In this document: positions 1 through 10,751 of the stretch, in pieces
Numbering within the stretch: position 1 is the first letter of the stretch
How the letters are laid out: every line of letters begins with the position of its first letter
Source: Carnegiea gigantea
Lineage: Eukaryota; Streptophyta; Magnoliopsida; Caryophyllales; Cactaceae
Assembly: GCA_029747015.1 (NCBI GenBank)
Contig: JAKOGI010000432.1
Span: 262,501-326,500, forward strand
Direction: 5' to 3'
DNA length: 64,000 bases
The notes under the pieces: model-generated
The model's input: the letters and a program-made list of their open reading frames with translations, nothing else
Databases searched by the model: none
Told to the model about the DNA's origin: nothing
Position numbers and translations under genes: made by a program

Positions 1-76
1 CATATATTTGCGGAAACACAGGAACGCATAGAAAGGAAGGCATTAATACTTTGCGTAATGCTGTATGTGGTTGCAG

Positions 77-2873
77 GTGAAGCCCATCTTGCAGGCACGT
101 GGTGCTGAGCTACAAGAAACTATCATTCGAGCGTACATAGGTACAGATGAGTACCGCTTTTATGTGGAGGATGGAGAGGTATGTCAGCTATGTGTGTCCA
201 ATGGCTTCTACTTAGTGAAACGAGGCTAACGTCCTCTTCATCTTCCAGTACCGCATAGTGAGCCGAACATAATTTGGGTTCTTCATACAGGGTGTCCTCA
301 GCTTCGATGAGCGGCTTAGGTGTGCCATGGAGGCGTACGCTTTGGAGAAAGAAGCTAATAGGAGGATTCATGCAGAGTTTGCATTGATGAAGGATAGGCT
401 TCTACAACTGGAGGAACGTCTACAAGAGTTTGGTGTTGGGAATGGTGATGCTGGACAGGGGGCAGAAGCCGCAGGTGGGGCAACACTGACGGAGGGGACA
501 AGCAAACCCGGTGGCCTCGGTGGTGCAGCGACACAGGACCTCAGTTCTCCTCCCAACAATGTCAATGTGAACCTGTCTGCGGACACCGAAGTTGAACGGA
601 CCTGCAACAAAGATGTTCTGGAACAAGGTAATAGTGGTAATCGCCAGAATGTCACCACATTTGTAGAGGAGGCAGATGTGCAATCAGAGCCGGCCGTTGA
701 AGGGGCAAACGAGAATTATGAGCTGGCACGTCCTACCGATATCGATGACGATGGCATTGCCTCGGCTGCTTAGTCAGTACAGAGTGCCGCAGAGATGGCT
801 GTGGAGGATGCCAATTCGGTGCCCCAACCACTGACTCCGTTCCTGTCAGTGACGAGGACGCAGTGATGGTTGAGCAGCCTCCCATTGCAGGAGATGGGGG
901 CCACTGTGTGGCAGACATGAGTACGTCCACCATAACTCATGGTGGGGACGAGCAGAGCTGTCCAAGGCCGTCCAACATAGTGTCCATGATGAAGCAGGTG
1001 CCCCGTCTTCGGAAACCATCCCGCGGTCGGGGGTCGGCGTACACAAATCCTATGCGCTGGACGAAAGATGGCAGGAAGGGCCTGAAGTCGACCGCCACTG
1101 TTAAGACGGGATCTAGACATCACAGTCGATCAACCGCACATGGGGATGTGGTCAACGACGAGGATGTCATTTCGGTGGTGCCCATTGCTGTTGTCCCTGG
1201 AGAAGGGGAGGTTGATGCCCATGAAGTCCCCGATGTTGCACTTAAGGTGAGGTTCGCTGTACGTAACTCATTGCCTGCGGTCACACACAAACCATACGTG
1301 CTCTAACATGTAACAATCACTATGGGTGCCTATGATTATATTGTATTGGGTTACGGTGCAGGATGATGTCCCAGACACATCCACATTCGGCCCATCCCCC
1401 CACGTGCCAGCACTACGCACTCGCAGAAGGCTCAAAATTTGTAATTTGCAAGGAGGTGAGCTTCGTTAACCCTTTGTTCGGGTTCCGGTTCAGCGAGGAG
1501 GAGGTGTGTTAGTAGGACATGCTGTTTGATATGTATCAAATTGTACTACATTTTACGGTTGTAACTATTGTAATGACTAAAACACTTGGACTCGTACTTT
1601 GTAATGGTCTGTGGTACTGTATGTCATCCCGGATAACTATGTTGATGTCGATGTCTGCTTCTCGTTTTTGGTTTGCAGGGTGTAAAAGCGTACCTGACAT
1701 GGACGTTTTCCCCTACGGAGTTGGACCTACTCGCAGCTATTCGTGCTCGGTGCAAGGGCGTCAAGGACAATCAGTGGTAAGGTTCTGTAGTCCAAAACTC
1801 GGTTGTTTGTGGCTAGTAATTCCCTGCGTAATTCATAATGTGACAAACATGGATATAAGAATTTTGATATGCCCGAGGCAAGCGAGAAGTATGCCAATGC
1901 CGAGTTCCTGAAGGGGCTAATTAACGTCGTCCCAACTTGGGGCGCCGCGGACAGACTTGGCAGGTACTGCATAGGGTCGTTCGCAGTCCACCAGTACTGC
2001 AAACTACTCCATCTCCGCAGCGCAATCATAAGAGATACTGTCGCATGTCTGTCTTCCTCGACCGCCATGATCAGGTATCAGAAATGAATGCACTTCCGCA
2101 TTGTGGTAGGTTTGCAGTTATCGACTGTGAACGGTGGATATGTCACTTTCTTGCAGGGGCTTCTGAGTAAACCTAAGCACGCTGCGTGCGACATTTGGGA
2201 AACGTTGAAGGTGCAACAGGATTCCAACCTACGCTATGTAAGTCAGTTCCATTAGGGTTTGTGTTTTGAGGCTGATCGTGTGTCTGCAGTGGAGGTCACT
2301 GACATGCTTTTTGCTTCACACCTGCCGGTCAGGTATTCATGCCATTATTCGAAAGTGTTTCCCAGCATTAGCTTCTCCTTGTGGCAGATGTTAATAATAG
2401 ACGGTTCATTACGTACGACTCCTTACAATGCAAATGGGACGGTCCCCGAAAACGTCTACTACTTAGTGGGGTCAGTTACCCACCTTCCTATGTAATTACC
2501 CTTATGTGCATGTTGTTGTCATTAACGTCTGTGCAACTCCCACTGCAGAAGGTGGCCATCGGTCTTGCATTGATGAAGCTTGCTGAGTTCACCGACGTGC
2601 TCAGATGGGAGATGGAACATGCAAACTGCCCACAGCAGGATAAGTAAGTGGACATGGGTGTTGTTTACAAGGGGAAGTCAGTTTTGGTGTGGACAATGCA
2701 GTGCAACTTACGATGTGTTCCCTTATTTTTGTCTGCATTATTACAGTGGTCATGATTGCGGTGTGTACATGCTCATGTTCATGGACTTGTTGTCCATCAG
2801 GGCTGACGGGCTCTACTTCGGTCAGCCTTATGTGCGCCAGGCTCGTGACAAACTACTTCTTAGCCTTCTCTAG
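77..2873 (+). pseudogene. ULP1-like C48 cysteine protease gene, spliced, disabled; 5' end outside window
   Basis: ULP1 proteases cleave ubiquitin-like SUMO from proteins; plant MULEs often carry ULP1-like genes of unclear role. Readable exons include 77-178, 291-1246 (coiled-coil then low-complexity acidic sequence), 1362-1455, about 1679-1777, about 1868-1962, 2157-2237, 2333-2470, 2549-2643 and 2747-2873. Most have GT/AG borders and phases 2157 onward mostly agree. The catalytic domain is in the last three exons: His at 2366-2368, Asp at 2417-2419 (motif YDS), and Cys at 2757-2759 in the junction motif DNGHDCGVYM. The stop is 2871-2873. Damage: in-frame TAG at 771-773, a frame change between about 774 and 862, and TAG at 2369-2371 directly after the catalytic His, where the family has Trp. 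Exon borders near 1679-1962 and 2290-2332 are uncertain. It converges on the MULE transposase at 8090-10751, which suggests one composite element. Confidence 0.8.
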
Positions 2874-3973
2874 GGGAGCATTGCTCACTTCCCACAACCC
2901 TTCTTGCAGGGTACGTAAATGGAGGTTTGGGGAGGGGGGACTAACTCCCGAGTCCCCCCGTATGTACATAAAGTAGTAAATAACGATGTTGTTTTGACCA
3001 CGTGTATGTAACTAGGATAATGTTATGTGTTCACACTTGAGGTCACCCGTTCCAGTGCTTGGGCTGTTCATTTTTGGGGCACCTACGTGGGTTTATTTCC
3101 CGGCTATCACGTTGGGTGCGAAGTTGAACGGCCAACTAACATGTCTTGTTTTTGTTGTACTTACGCGTAATCAACCCAGGTTGGGTGCCTGCTGTACCCT
3201 GCTGAATATTACTTTGCGCCGCAGTTAACCTAACAATGACGAACCCTGAAATTTGTAATGTATGTGTGAGTTCGGTGTTATTATAATATTCGTATGTGTA
3301 ACCTTGTAGACAAGGACGTGTTATTCCCTTGCATTACAGTCCATAAGTCATGGTTGTGGGACTGTGGTGGTCGGAGTAGGTTGGGGTGGGTTTGTCATTA
3401 TGCCCTCCCTCATTTACTTGTTTGGCCTCTCAACTCCACTGAACCCGGGATAACACTGAGGTTAACCGTGGATAGTTTCGCCACCTGTGGGGGATTGTCA
3501 TGTACGATACCATTTATGTGTATGGCATTGCAAGTGGGAATTGGGTGATAAGCGTCACTTGAAATGTGATACAATGACCATGAACGAAGATCTAAAATAT
3601 CATACATATATACTTACACCATCACATATGAGGGATGAGGCCCATGCATAACGTCCGACCACAGTCAGCGGTGCCCATTTATAAAATTTTACGATTTGTT
3701 TTGTACGCAAAACACACCAACTTTATGATTACTTGCGCACCCCACAAGCACCAAACCAAACCAAAACCGACATACGTGAGTCACCCTACCTGCACGTGAT
3801 CTTCACACATAATGGGAGTTGTCGTGGTGGTTCGTCTGCCACGATAACTACCTATATGTATATATGGTCCAAAAGGCATCTGCTCCTCCCAGGTGTCATG
3901 CCCCCCGTTTCATGGACATATCATAGGGCACACCAAAAAGTTGCAAGCCCCGCTTGTGTACGCGTACAGTCAG
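2874..3973. other. spacer after the ULP1-like gene, no recognisable gene
   Basis: About 1.1 kb downstream of the protease stop. It has only short open frames on either strand, with no motif I recognise and no clear splice-linked exons. It probably holds the 3' untranslated parts of the two converging genes. Confidence 0.4.
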
Positions 3974-4511
3974 TTACGCGCACATGATCCCGATCACCAC
4001 ATAAGCCATGACGAACATGGTCATAGTGAGGACTGCGTGCATGAGTTATACGATGGCAGCGTCTACCGTCGATTTTTGCTGTTGTTGTGATTGGGCCGCC
4101 CGTAGCATTGCCTGTTTGGAAAGGACGGCCGCCTTAAGCATCCAGTTCTCCCTTTCCACATTGAGGACGCTGACCTTCTCTGCCCGTGTCAGTGGATGAT
4201 CAACCCACTGAAAATGAGAGCATTTTCACTGACAGAAAACACATCCCGAACGCCGTACGTCAGTGGTGGTGAGAGAGTGAACCATAACATTGTTATGGGG
4301 GACAGGGGGCAGATGGAAACATGAAGGAAGTCGATGTACTTAGCTTGTATGATACGGACAAAGAGTAGTACAGTATTACCTGATGGCAGATAGTGTGCCT
4401 ATGAAAACGATCCCCGTTAGCAGGAATTACGTCCACTCCGTTGCCACAGGCGCACAAGATGCCATCCACGTCTGCCAGAATACCCATATTGTGAGCCATT
4501 AAAGCTTTCAC
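3974..4511 (-). pseudogene. small GRF-type zinc finger / coiled coil / C-terminal membrane anchor protein, decayed copy
   Basis: Two minus-strand exons. The upstream one (about 4511 to 4380) ends in a half finger with CACGNGVDV and then HRHTICHQ, followed by a GTAAT donor. The downstream one (4228 to 3974) follows a CTGTCAG acceptor and reads CSHFQWVDHPLTRAEK, the second half of a GRF finger. A heptad-like Q/A-rich stretch and a hydrophobic tail (MFVMAYVVIGIM) come next. The order GRF, coiled coil, one membrane segment matches the small plant proteins annotated as At4g04775-like and matches the neighbour at 6584-7242. Two in-frame stops break it: TGA at 4228-4226 (a CGA to TGA change would explain it) and TAA at 4048-4046 before the membrane segment. 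The N-terminal start is not determined. Molecular function of these proteins is unknown. Confidence 0.55.
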
Positions 4512-4850
4512 CTAATTTTGAAGGGGTGGTTGCCTGACGTTAATTAGGGATGCAGTCCAAAATACCTGCAATCAATTGATGCACTATGAGGGGGCTGTGG
4601 AATTGGCAATAAATACGGGCCTCATCATTGCAGATGCAGGTACTACCTTGGTATTCCCAACGCAGAAGGCGGGAGATTTCCCTCCATTGAAAAGTCCTTC
4701 CCATCAAACATCACGGATAGGTGGCACCCAACAATCAACTCAACTCTGCCATCAGGTGGAAGCCTTTAATGTCATGTTGAGGGTGTGCACATAAATGGTG
4801 GTCCACCACCATGTGAAATGCATGTGACCATCATGGCCGATGGACTTACA
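4512..4850. other. unassigned spacer
   Basis: No recognised coding or RNA feature. The minus strand has a short open stretch near 4560-4700 but no family motif. Confidence 0.3.
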
Positions 4851-5062
4851 CGTATGCGTACATATACATGTTTATATATATATATACATGTGTGCGTATA
4901 AATATACATACATATATATATATACATATACATATATACATATATATTTGTCCGTGGGACGTGCATCCTCTGATCCGGTAACCCCAAACTATGGCGTACC
5001 TATCCCGAGTTCACCTGGAACAACATGTAGGAAAACATCCCTATACAGCATATATGTATATG

Positions 5063-5124
<62 letters not shown>

Positions 5125-5492
5125 TTTCTATGTGTGAGTCCATTACACGTTCATGCTTTGGTTAGCTAACCCTAACATTTGGCACCGATAACCCTGGTTA
5201 ACACGACACAACATGTAGGATAATAACACTATACGCCATATATATATGTACATCTGTCTGTGTCCGAGTCCATTTCACGTTCATGGTTTAGTTAGCTAAC
5301 CCTAACATTTGCCTTCGATAACCCAGGTTAAGACCACACTACATATAGGATAACATCACTATCAGGCATATATATGTGTGAGTCAATTTCACGTTGATGA
5401 TTTAGTTAGCTAACCCTAACATTTGGCGTGGTTAGCTCGGCTTAACACAACACAACATTTAGGATAACATCACAATACGGCATATATATATA

Positions 5493-5533
<41 letters not shown>

Positions 5534-5578
5534 GTGTGTATACATATGTATATGTACATATACATATATATATACATA

Positions 5579-5647
<69 letters not shown>

Positions 5648-5713
5648 CATATGTATACATATGTGTATGTACATATATATATATGATATATATGTATATG
5701 TGTGTGCGCGCGC

Positions 5714-5745
<32 letters not shown>

Positions 5746-5752
5746 GCATACA

Positions 5753-5786
<34 letters not shown>

Positions 5787-5943
5787 GATATAGCAATAGA
5801 AGGAGCCTCATATCTTTGACGAACCGTTAAATACTGGGAGAATAACCAGGGTTGACGTAGTCTGGTTGGGGGGATGACATTCACATAGAGCACATATTTA
5901 CATGTATACTTATATATACGTAGTGACATATATATAGTTACAT

Positions 5944-6002
<59 letters not shown>

Positions 6003-6095
6003 TTAGTATGTAGAAATATAGATATGGATATATAAAGCTATATACACACATGTACGTGGGTACGACACGCATATATGCATATATTTATCTGTACA

Positions 6096-6138
<43 letters not shown>

Positions 6139-6310
6139 ACAGCTTTGGAGGGACCGATTTCATGTGCATCCTTTGGTGCGCTAGGCTTGACCTATACGGT
6201 ACCTAACCCGGGTTTACATAGAACCGTTAGGGGGATGTCAGTCGTGTTGGGCTCATATATACATATATGTACATACATATATATGTATATGTATAGTGGT
6301 CCTCGTATAC
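4850..6310. repeat. microsatellite block inside the MULE region
   Basis: About 1.45 kb dominated by simple repeats: (TG)n near 5071-5122, 5497-5525, 5701-5734 and 6100-6127; (TA)n near 5593-5646 and 5953-5997; (CATA)n near 5745-5780. Interspersed unique islands carry the minisatellite described separately and sequence near 5820-5880 and 6150-6240 that shares words such as GAACCGTTA with it. Long open frames through this block are artefacts of the repeats. Confidence 0.9.
5130..5490. repeat. about 115-130 bp minisatellite, three recognisable units
   Basis: The words GTTAGCTAACCCTAACATTT, then a CGATAACC-like word, then ACAACATGTAGGATAA-like sequence and a CATATATAT run recur. Their anchor ACGTTSATG starts near 5146, 5277 and 5392. 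A partial fourth unit precedes them near 5010-5060. GTTAGCTAAC is itself a perfect 10-bp palindrome. The unit ends in AT/TG microsatellite, which suggests that the microsatellites expanded from within the minisatellite. Confidence 0.75.
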
Positions 6311-6583
6311 ATATGTACAATTGTAGACATTATCTGATATATAACATTCCAAAAGGAAAGTACAAAGAAGCAAACAACATCGGAAGACTTTACGGCAAAC
6401 ACCAGCACAATCGACAATACCACAAACCGTTCCCAACTTAAGGAGTACTACGCGCACCACAATCAGCACACGCACGTCTGTACGCAAAAGAGTAAGTCTA
6501 ATCATTGGCTAGGGGCCTGACCAAACATGGTACGATGCACTATGGTATTTCCAAAAAGCCTAGCAGTGGACACATGTCGTAAC

Positions 6584-7242
6584 TTAAAAGGACCACATCA
6601 CAAGCGGAGCTGCAACAAGCACCACAATAGCTGCAAAAGCCACCCCAACAATGCCCTTCAGTTCATCAAGCTCTGCCCTCATTCCGTCCTCGACAGCTCT
6701 GTTTTCTTCTTCCATCCAGTACTGATTGTTTCGTTCCTCAATCGGTACATCGCGTGCCTCCCTCATCTTTGCGACCAAGTCATCAATAACTTCCATGGCC
6801 CTACTGGGGTACTGAGGGTCTACTTCTTCAAAGTAACCACATGCATAGTCATCCTGGTGGCAAAGAAAAAAATTGAAGTGGTGTGAGCAGATGAGAAGAA
6901 GACAAGACCATGACAAGTATCACAGATGTTCACAGTATACAGTAGGATATATAGTTGAACCTAAACACAAACAAAACACCTTACCTGCTTAGGACAACAA
7001 GTATATCTTCTGTGGTAGTTGTCATGGTGCTCCACAATTTTGGCCTCTAGCTGACAGTCACAGTGATACGTCATATTACACTCGGAACAAGTACAATCAG
7101 ACTCTGAAGAACTACTACTGTGAGATCCCTTACAGCTGTGGCCCGTGGACCACTCTGTACTAGTGAGTCCCAGTTTTCCAGTTGGGAGGGGGAGATTGTA
7201 ATTTACACTACTAAGCAGGGGAATGGGATTGTTACCATACAA
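6584..7242 (-). CDS. small GRF-type zinc finger / coiled coil / C-terminal membrane anchor protein (At4g04775-like), 5' end uncertain
   Basis: Two exons on the minus strand join cleanly in phase 0. Exon 7242 to 6986 ends ...TCCTAAGCAG before GTAAGG; exon 6853 to 6584 begins after TTGCCACCAG. The join splits a GRF finger: CDCQ, then HRRYTCCPKQ, then DDYACGYFEEVDP. GRF fingers bind single-stranded nucleic acid in proteins such as TOP3A and NEIL3; the role in these small plant proteins is unknown. After the finger come an acidic/basic coiled-coil stretch (RAVEDGMRAELDELKG) and a C-terminal hydrophobic segment (VGVAFAAIVVLVAAPLVMW), so a tail anchor is likely. No ATG lies in frame at the 5' end: the open stretch is closed by an upstream TGA, so a further 5' exon is probable or the start is lost. 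Unlike its relative at 3974-4511, I found no internal stop. It is same-strand with and downstream of the MULE transposase. Confidence 0.6.
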
Positions 7243-8089
7243 TGCAGAGTTAAATAGAGAAAGTGATCAACTGAAGAATTGATTGCATGGGCAGTGGTTA
7301 TGATCATTAAATACTAAGCAAATCCCACCCCATTAACACTTTCTCCTGAACAACCTAAAGTACAACGTATGAGGCCCACCAACCTTCCCCCCATATGATT
7401 AATTAAAGCCAAAGTGCAAAACCTGTAACTGCACTTGCAATCTGGGGTGCATTAAAGGATGCAATAAATAGCATGCAAGGGACTTCACACATGCGTGGTC
7501 CATAATGGCATACAATCCAACCACCATTTGAGACAATCATCGTTTCACTTTTGCAGCCACACAACGACATTTAATAATGGGAGGTTGGGAGCAGTAGTTT
7601 CCCCGGGATCATTGCAGTGTCCATCCGCGCCTGAACTAAATGTCATCCCGGGTTATGCAACATAGTAAGTTCGGTTAGCACAGTCAGTCCCCAAATTACC
7701 TGCTGCCTGTAACCATAACACACATACAATGTGTACAAATTACACAGAGGAAGACATTGGGGCCCACTGCAACGGCAGCCGCACATGGCACACCATCAAC
7801 ATGTCCTCCCGTACACATTTAGCAAATGCAACCACAGCATTGTCAAACAAGATGACTACCATTACATGTTATATATACATATATACATAACCATCAACTT
7901 TAACAGCAGAAACATTACATGTGAATGACATGGATACGATTACATGTACTGTTGTCAACCTTTTCCAAAAGCACCGTGCACCGTAGTTAAACAATTGAAT
8001 CTCGAAACGTAAGTATTGTGCTGTGTGACACTGAGAAGTGCACATGAACACCTCAGCTGCTACCGAGACCCACATTTAGCAGTGGCAAC
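7243..8089. other. spacer between GRF gene and transposase 3' end
   Basis: About 850 bp with no long frame and no family motif. It may include the transposase 3' untranslated region and any 5' exon or promoter of the GRF gene. Confidence 0.35.
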
Positions 8090-10751
8090 TCAATGTGGGT
8101 AGTTGCCACTGAGCAAACCCTCCACCGCGATGACATCACCGGGGTAATTAGCATCAACATCCGCACACGGGTTGCGACAAGTGTTCTTGTAGTGCCCAAG
8201 GTCACCACATTTAGAACACCTACGAGGTTTCAACCCCTGAGTTTGAGATTCAACCCTTCTCTTTTTTGGCCTCCCTGCTCCCCGTGGATTCTTAGGTGGC
8301 AGTATGTGCCTGTTGAACTCTTCATCAAGGTCATCGCCTCCAACAACGAGCCCTGTATCACCATCAACAACTCCCGTATCATGTGTCTCCATCGGATGTA
8401 TTGCATTCATATAAATAGTCCTCTGCGTAGGGGCCTTGTAACAAGGGTTGACATAGTCATACACGTACAACTTCTCTCGCTTAATGACAGCTATGGCATG
8501 CATGCACGGAAGGCCACAAAGCTGCCACCACTTGCAACTACATGTCCCGTCTCTTAGTCTCACAACCAAGCAGCGGTCATTTGTTAACCACACACTGTAC
8601 TCTCCAATGCTACGGTTGAACCGCTGCACCTCAACAACGGACCCCATTTTCTCACAATTTTTCTTGAGCTTCTTCTCTATCCTTTCACCCACACCATTCT
8701 TCCACTTGTCAACACCAACCTTGCGGTTGTCCATCTTACACCCTAACTTCTGTAGATGCCCACTCATGAGGCTCGGGATGGACATCTATCGTAGCGAACA
8801 CATCCAATTGTTCCAACTTTCTATGGGGTTATTGTTAAGTTTTCCCCAGCTTTCCTTCAAGAACTTCGACTGCACCCACCGCTCTGGTTCATTCTTCTCC
8901 ACCCAGCACGCCAACTCCTGCTTGTACTTCCTTAGCTCAGCTAAGTCCAAGTCATACTCGGCCGCCGTTGGAGCATATACCACCCGATTGAACATTTTCT
9001 TCAGTAGATCCTTCGATGCGTCCCTCCTAATGCCAAGTTTAGCTGCTCTTTCGAAAAAATTTTCCCTCAAATGTCGAACATAGTAGGAGTGGTTCTCCAC
9101 TCCAAACACTTTATCCACTGCATACAGAACTCTCTCATTCCTATCAGACATTATCACAGGCTTCAGGCCTCCTATACACTCATGCACGACTGTCAAAAAC
9201 CACAACCAGTCCTCTTTGTTCTCCCCTGCAACAACTGCGTACGCTACATCAAACAGATGGTTATCAGCATCCAACGCAGTTGCGGCCATCAACGTCCCCT
9301 CGTACGGCCCACTTAGATGCGTGCCATCCACAAACAACATCTTCCAGCATCCCAATATGAACCCATCCAGTGACGCCCCGTGTGCGACATACATCCGCTT
9401 GAACCTACTACCTTCTACCTCACAGAACACTCCGAAATCAGGATTGACTCTCATAATCACTGCACACATCTATGGCAACACCTTGTAGTGATCCTCCGGC
9501 CTTCCCATCACAAGCATACGCACATACTCCCGTGCCCTCCATGCTTGCATGTATGTCATTTTCATTCCCAACTCTAGTTCTAAGTCCTTCATCAGCTCAG
9601 TCGGTAAGTAATCCATAGACAGTCGAACCTTACCATCAATCACTCGCGCCAGTAGCTTCGGCCTCATCCTGCTACGACCCCACCTCCCCATTTGACATTG
9701 CACACCAACACTATGCACATGCTCCCCTGTAAAGTCCTTCACAATCATTCCATCCATCTTCCGGTGACCCCTAACGCACATATAAAAAAAGCATCCTTCT
9801 GCAGTACACCTAACTACAATTCGTTGCAAGCAGTTCCGTTCGAACACATACTCAAATTTGTTTCCTATCGCGTACTTCCATATCGTACACCTGAATGCAT
9901 CGGCAGAAGGGAACAACTGCCCTTTTTCCTTTATGACATTCTTCCAAATTGACCTCCTCCTTAAGTACGCCTCCGCTTCCACTCCAGATCGCGCCCATAC
10001 GATTCTTTCCTCATCTTGATCGGACTCAGACGCTGAGTCCGAGTCAGCGAAAACATCATCTGGCATGACATTCACTTGTGCCACTCTTTCCACCTCATTC
10101 CCCCCTGCTGGTGCGGCCTCCTTCGATCCCCCGGATCCATCAGCCCTACATACATATTATATTAATCCATCCATAACAATATTAAAATACCCTAATCCTA
10201 TATGACATCATATCATAGTTAACCTCAAATGAATTCATATATCACAAAATTTACCTTACACCACTCCGTACATAGGGAACACCACCACCATTCCGTCGTT
10301 CGTCATCCCCCCTGCCCCCACTTGCCCCCACACCTCTCACACCTGCCACTGACGCACCCCCACCACCAACTTCTACTTGCTGACATTCCCCTACTAGACC
10401 AGCACTAGGGCCATCCTTCCCCGCAATATAAACGTATGCATGCCCATCGTTGCCTCTGACTAACTTGACAACATTCTCATCTTTCTCCAGTGCCATTAAC
10501 ATTTTCCGGTCCAATTTCAAACTATACCACACATGCCGCCCTCTTACACTCTCCCCTATCTCTCTCTCCAACAACTTCAAGACGTTACCAACTCCCATGC
10601 TCGGTGAAATCCATATACATGCATTCCTCCCACCCACACATGTCATTAACCCATTCACCCCATCATCTAACACCCCACCCCAACAGACATACACAGCAAT
10701 CTCTCTCATATGCGCAACTATGTCCCCCACTGAATTACTTTGCATCATCAT
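8090..10751 (-). pseudogene. MuDR-type MULE transposase, near full length, two in-frame TAG codons
   Basis: MuDR transposases cut and join DNA at element ends in the nucleus. Exon 1 (10751 to 10255) starts at ATG and encodes the PB1-like N-terminal domain usual in plant MULE proteins. The intron (10254-10146, AAG/GTAAAT and TGTAG/G) has matching phase 2 borders. Exon 2 (10145 to 8090) encodes an acidic stretch, the MuDR DNA-binding domain (about 9990-9690), the DDE catalytic domain (VDGTHL near 9330 and SDRNE near 9145), a SWIM finger CSCKWWQLCGLPCMH near 8520 and a zinc knuckle CSKCGDLGHYKNTC near 8200. Total is about 850 codons, normal for the family. TAG at 9472-9470 and TAG at 8788-8786 interrupt an otherwise continuous frame. 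The Cys usual in the motif CxRH of the catalytic domain is Tyr (codon 9082-9080). With these changes it should be inactive unless stops are read through. Confidence 0.88.

Noticed and set aside
4840..6130. Long open frames rich in Tyr/Ile/Thr/His/Val/Cys on both strands
   Set aside because: They translate (TA)n, (TG)n and (CATA)n microsatellites; no start context, domain or codon signal.
8093..9083. Plus-strand frames of 154 and 199 residues
   Set aside because: They are opposite-strand shadows of the MuDR transposase, which has domains and family length.
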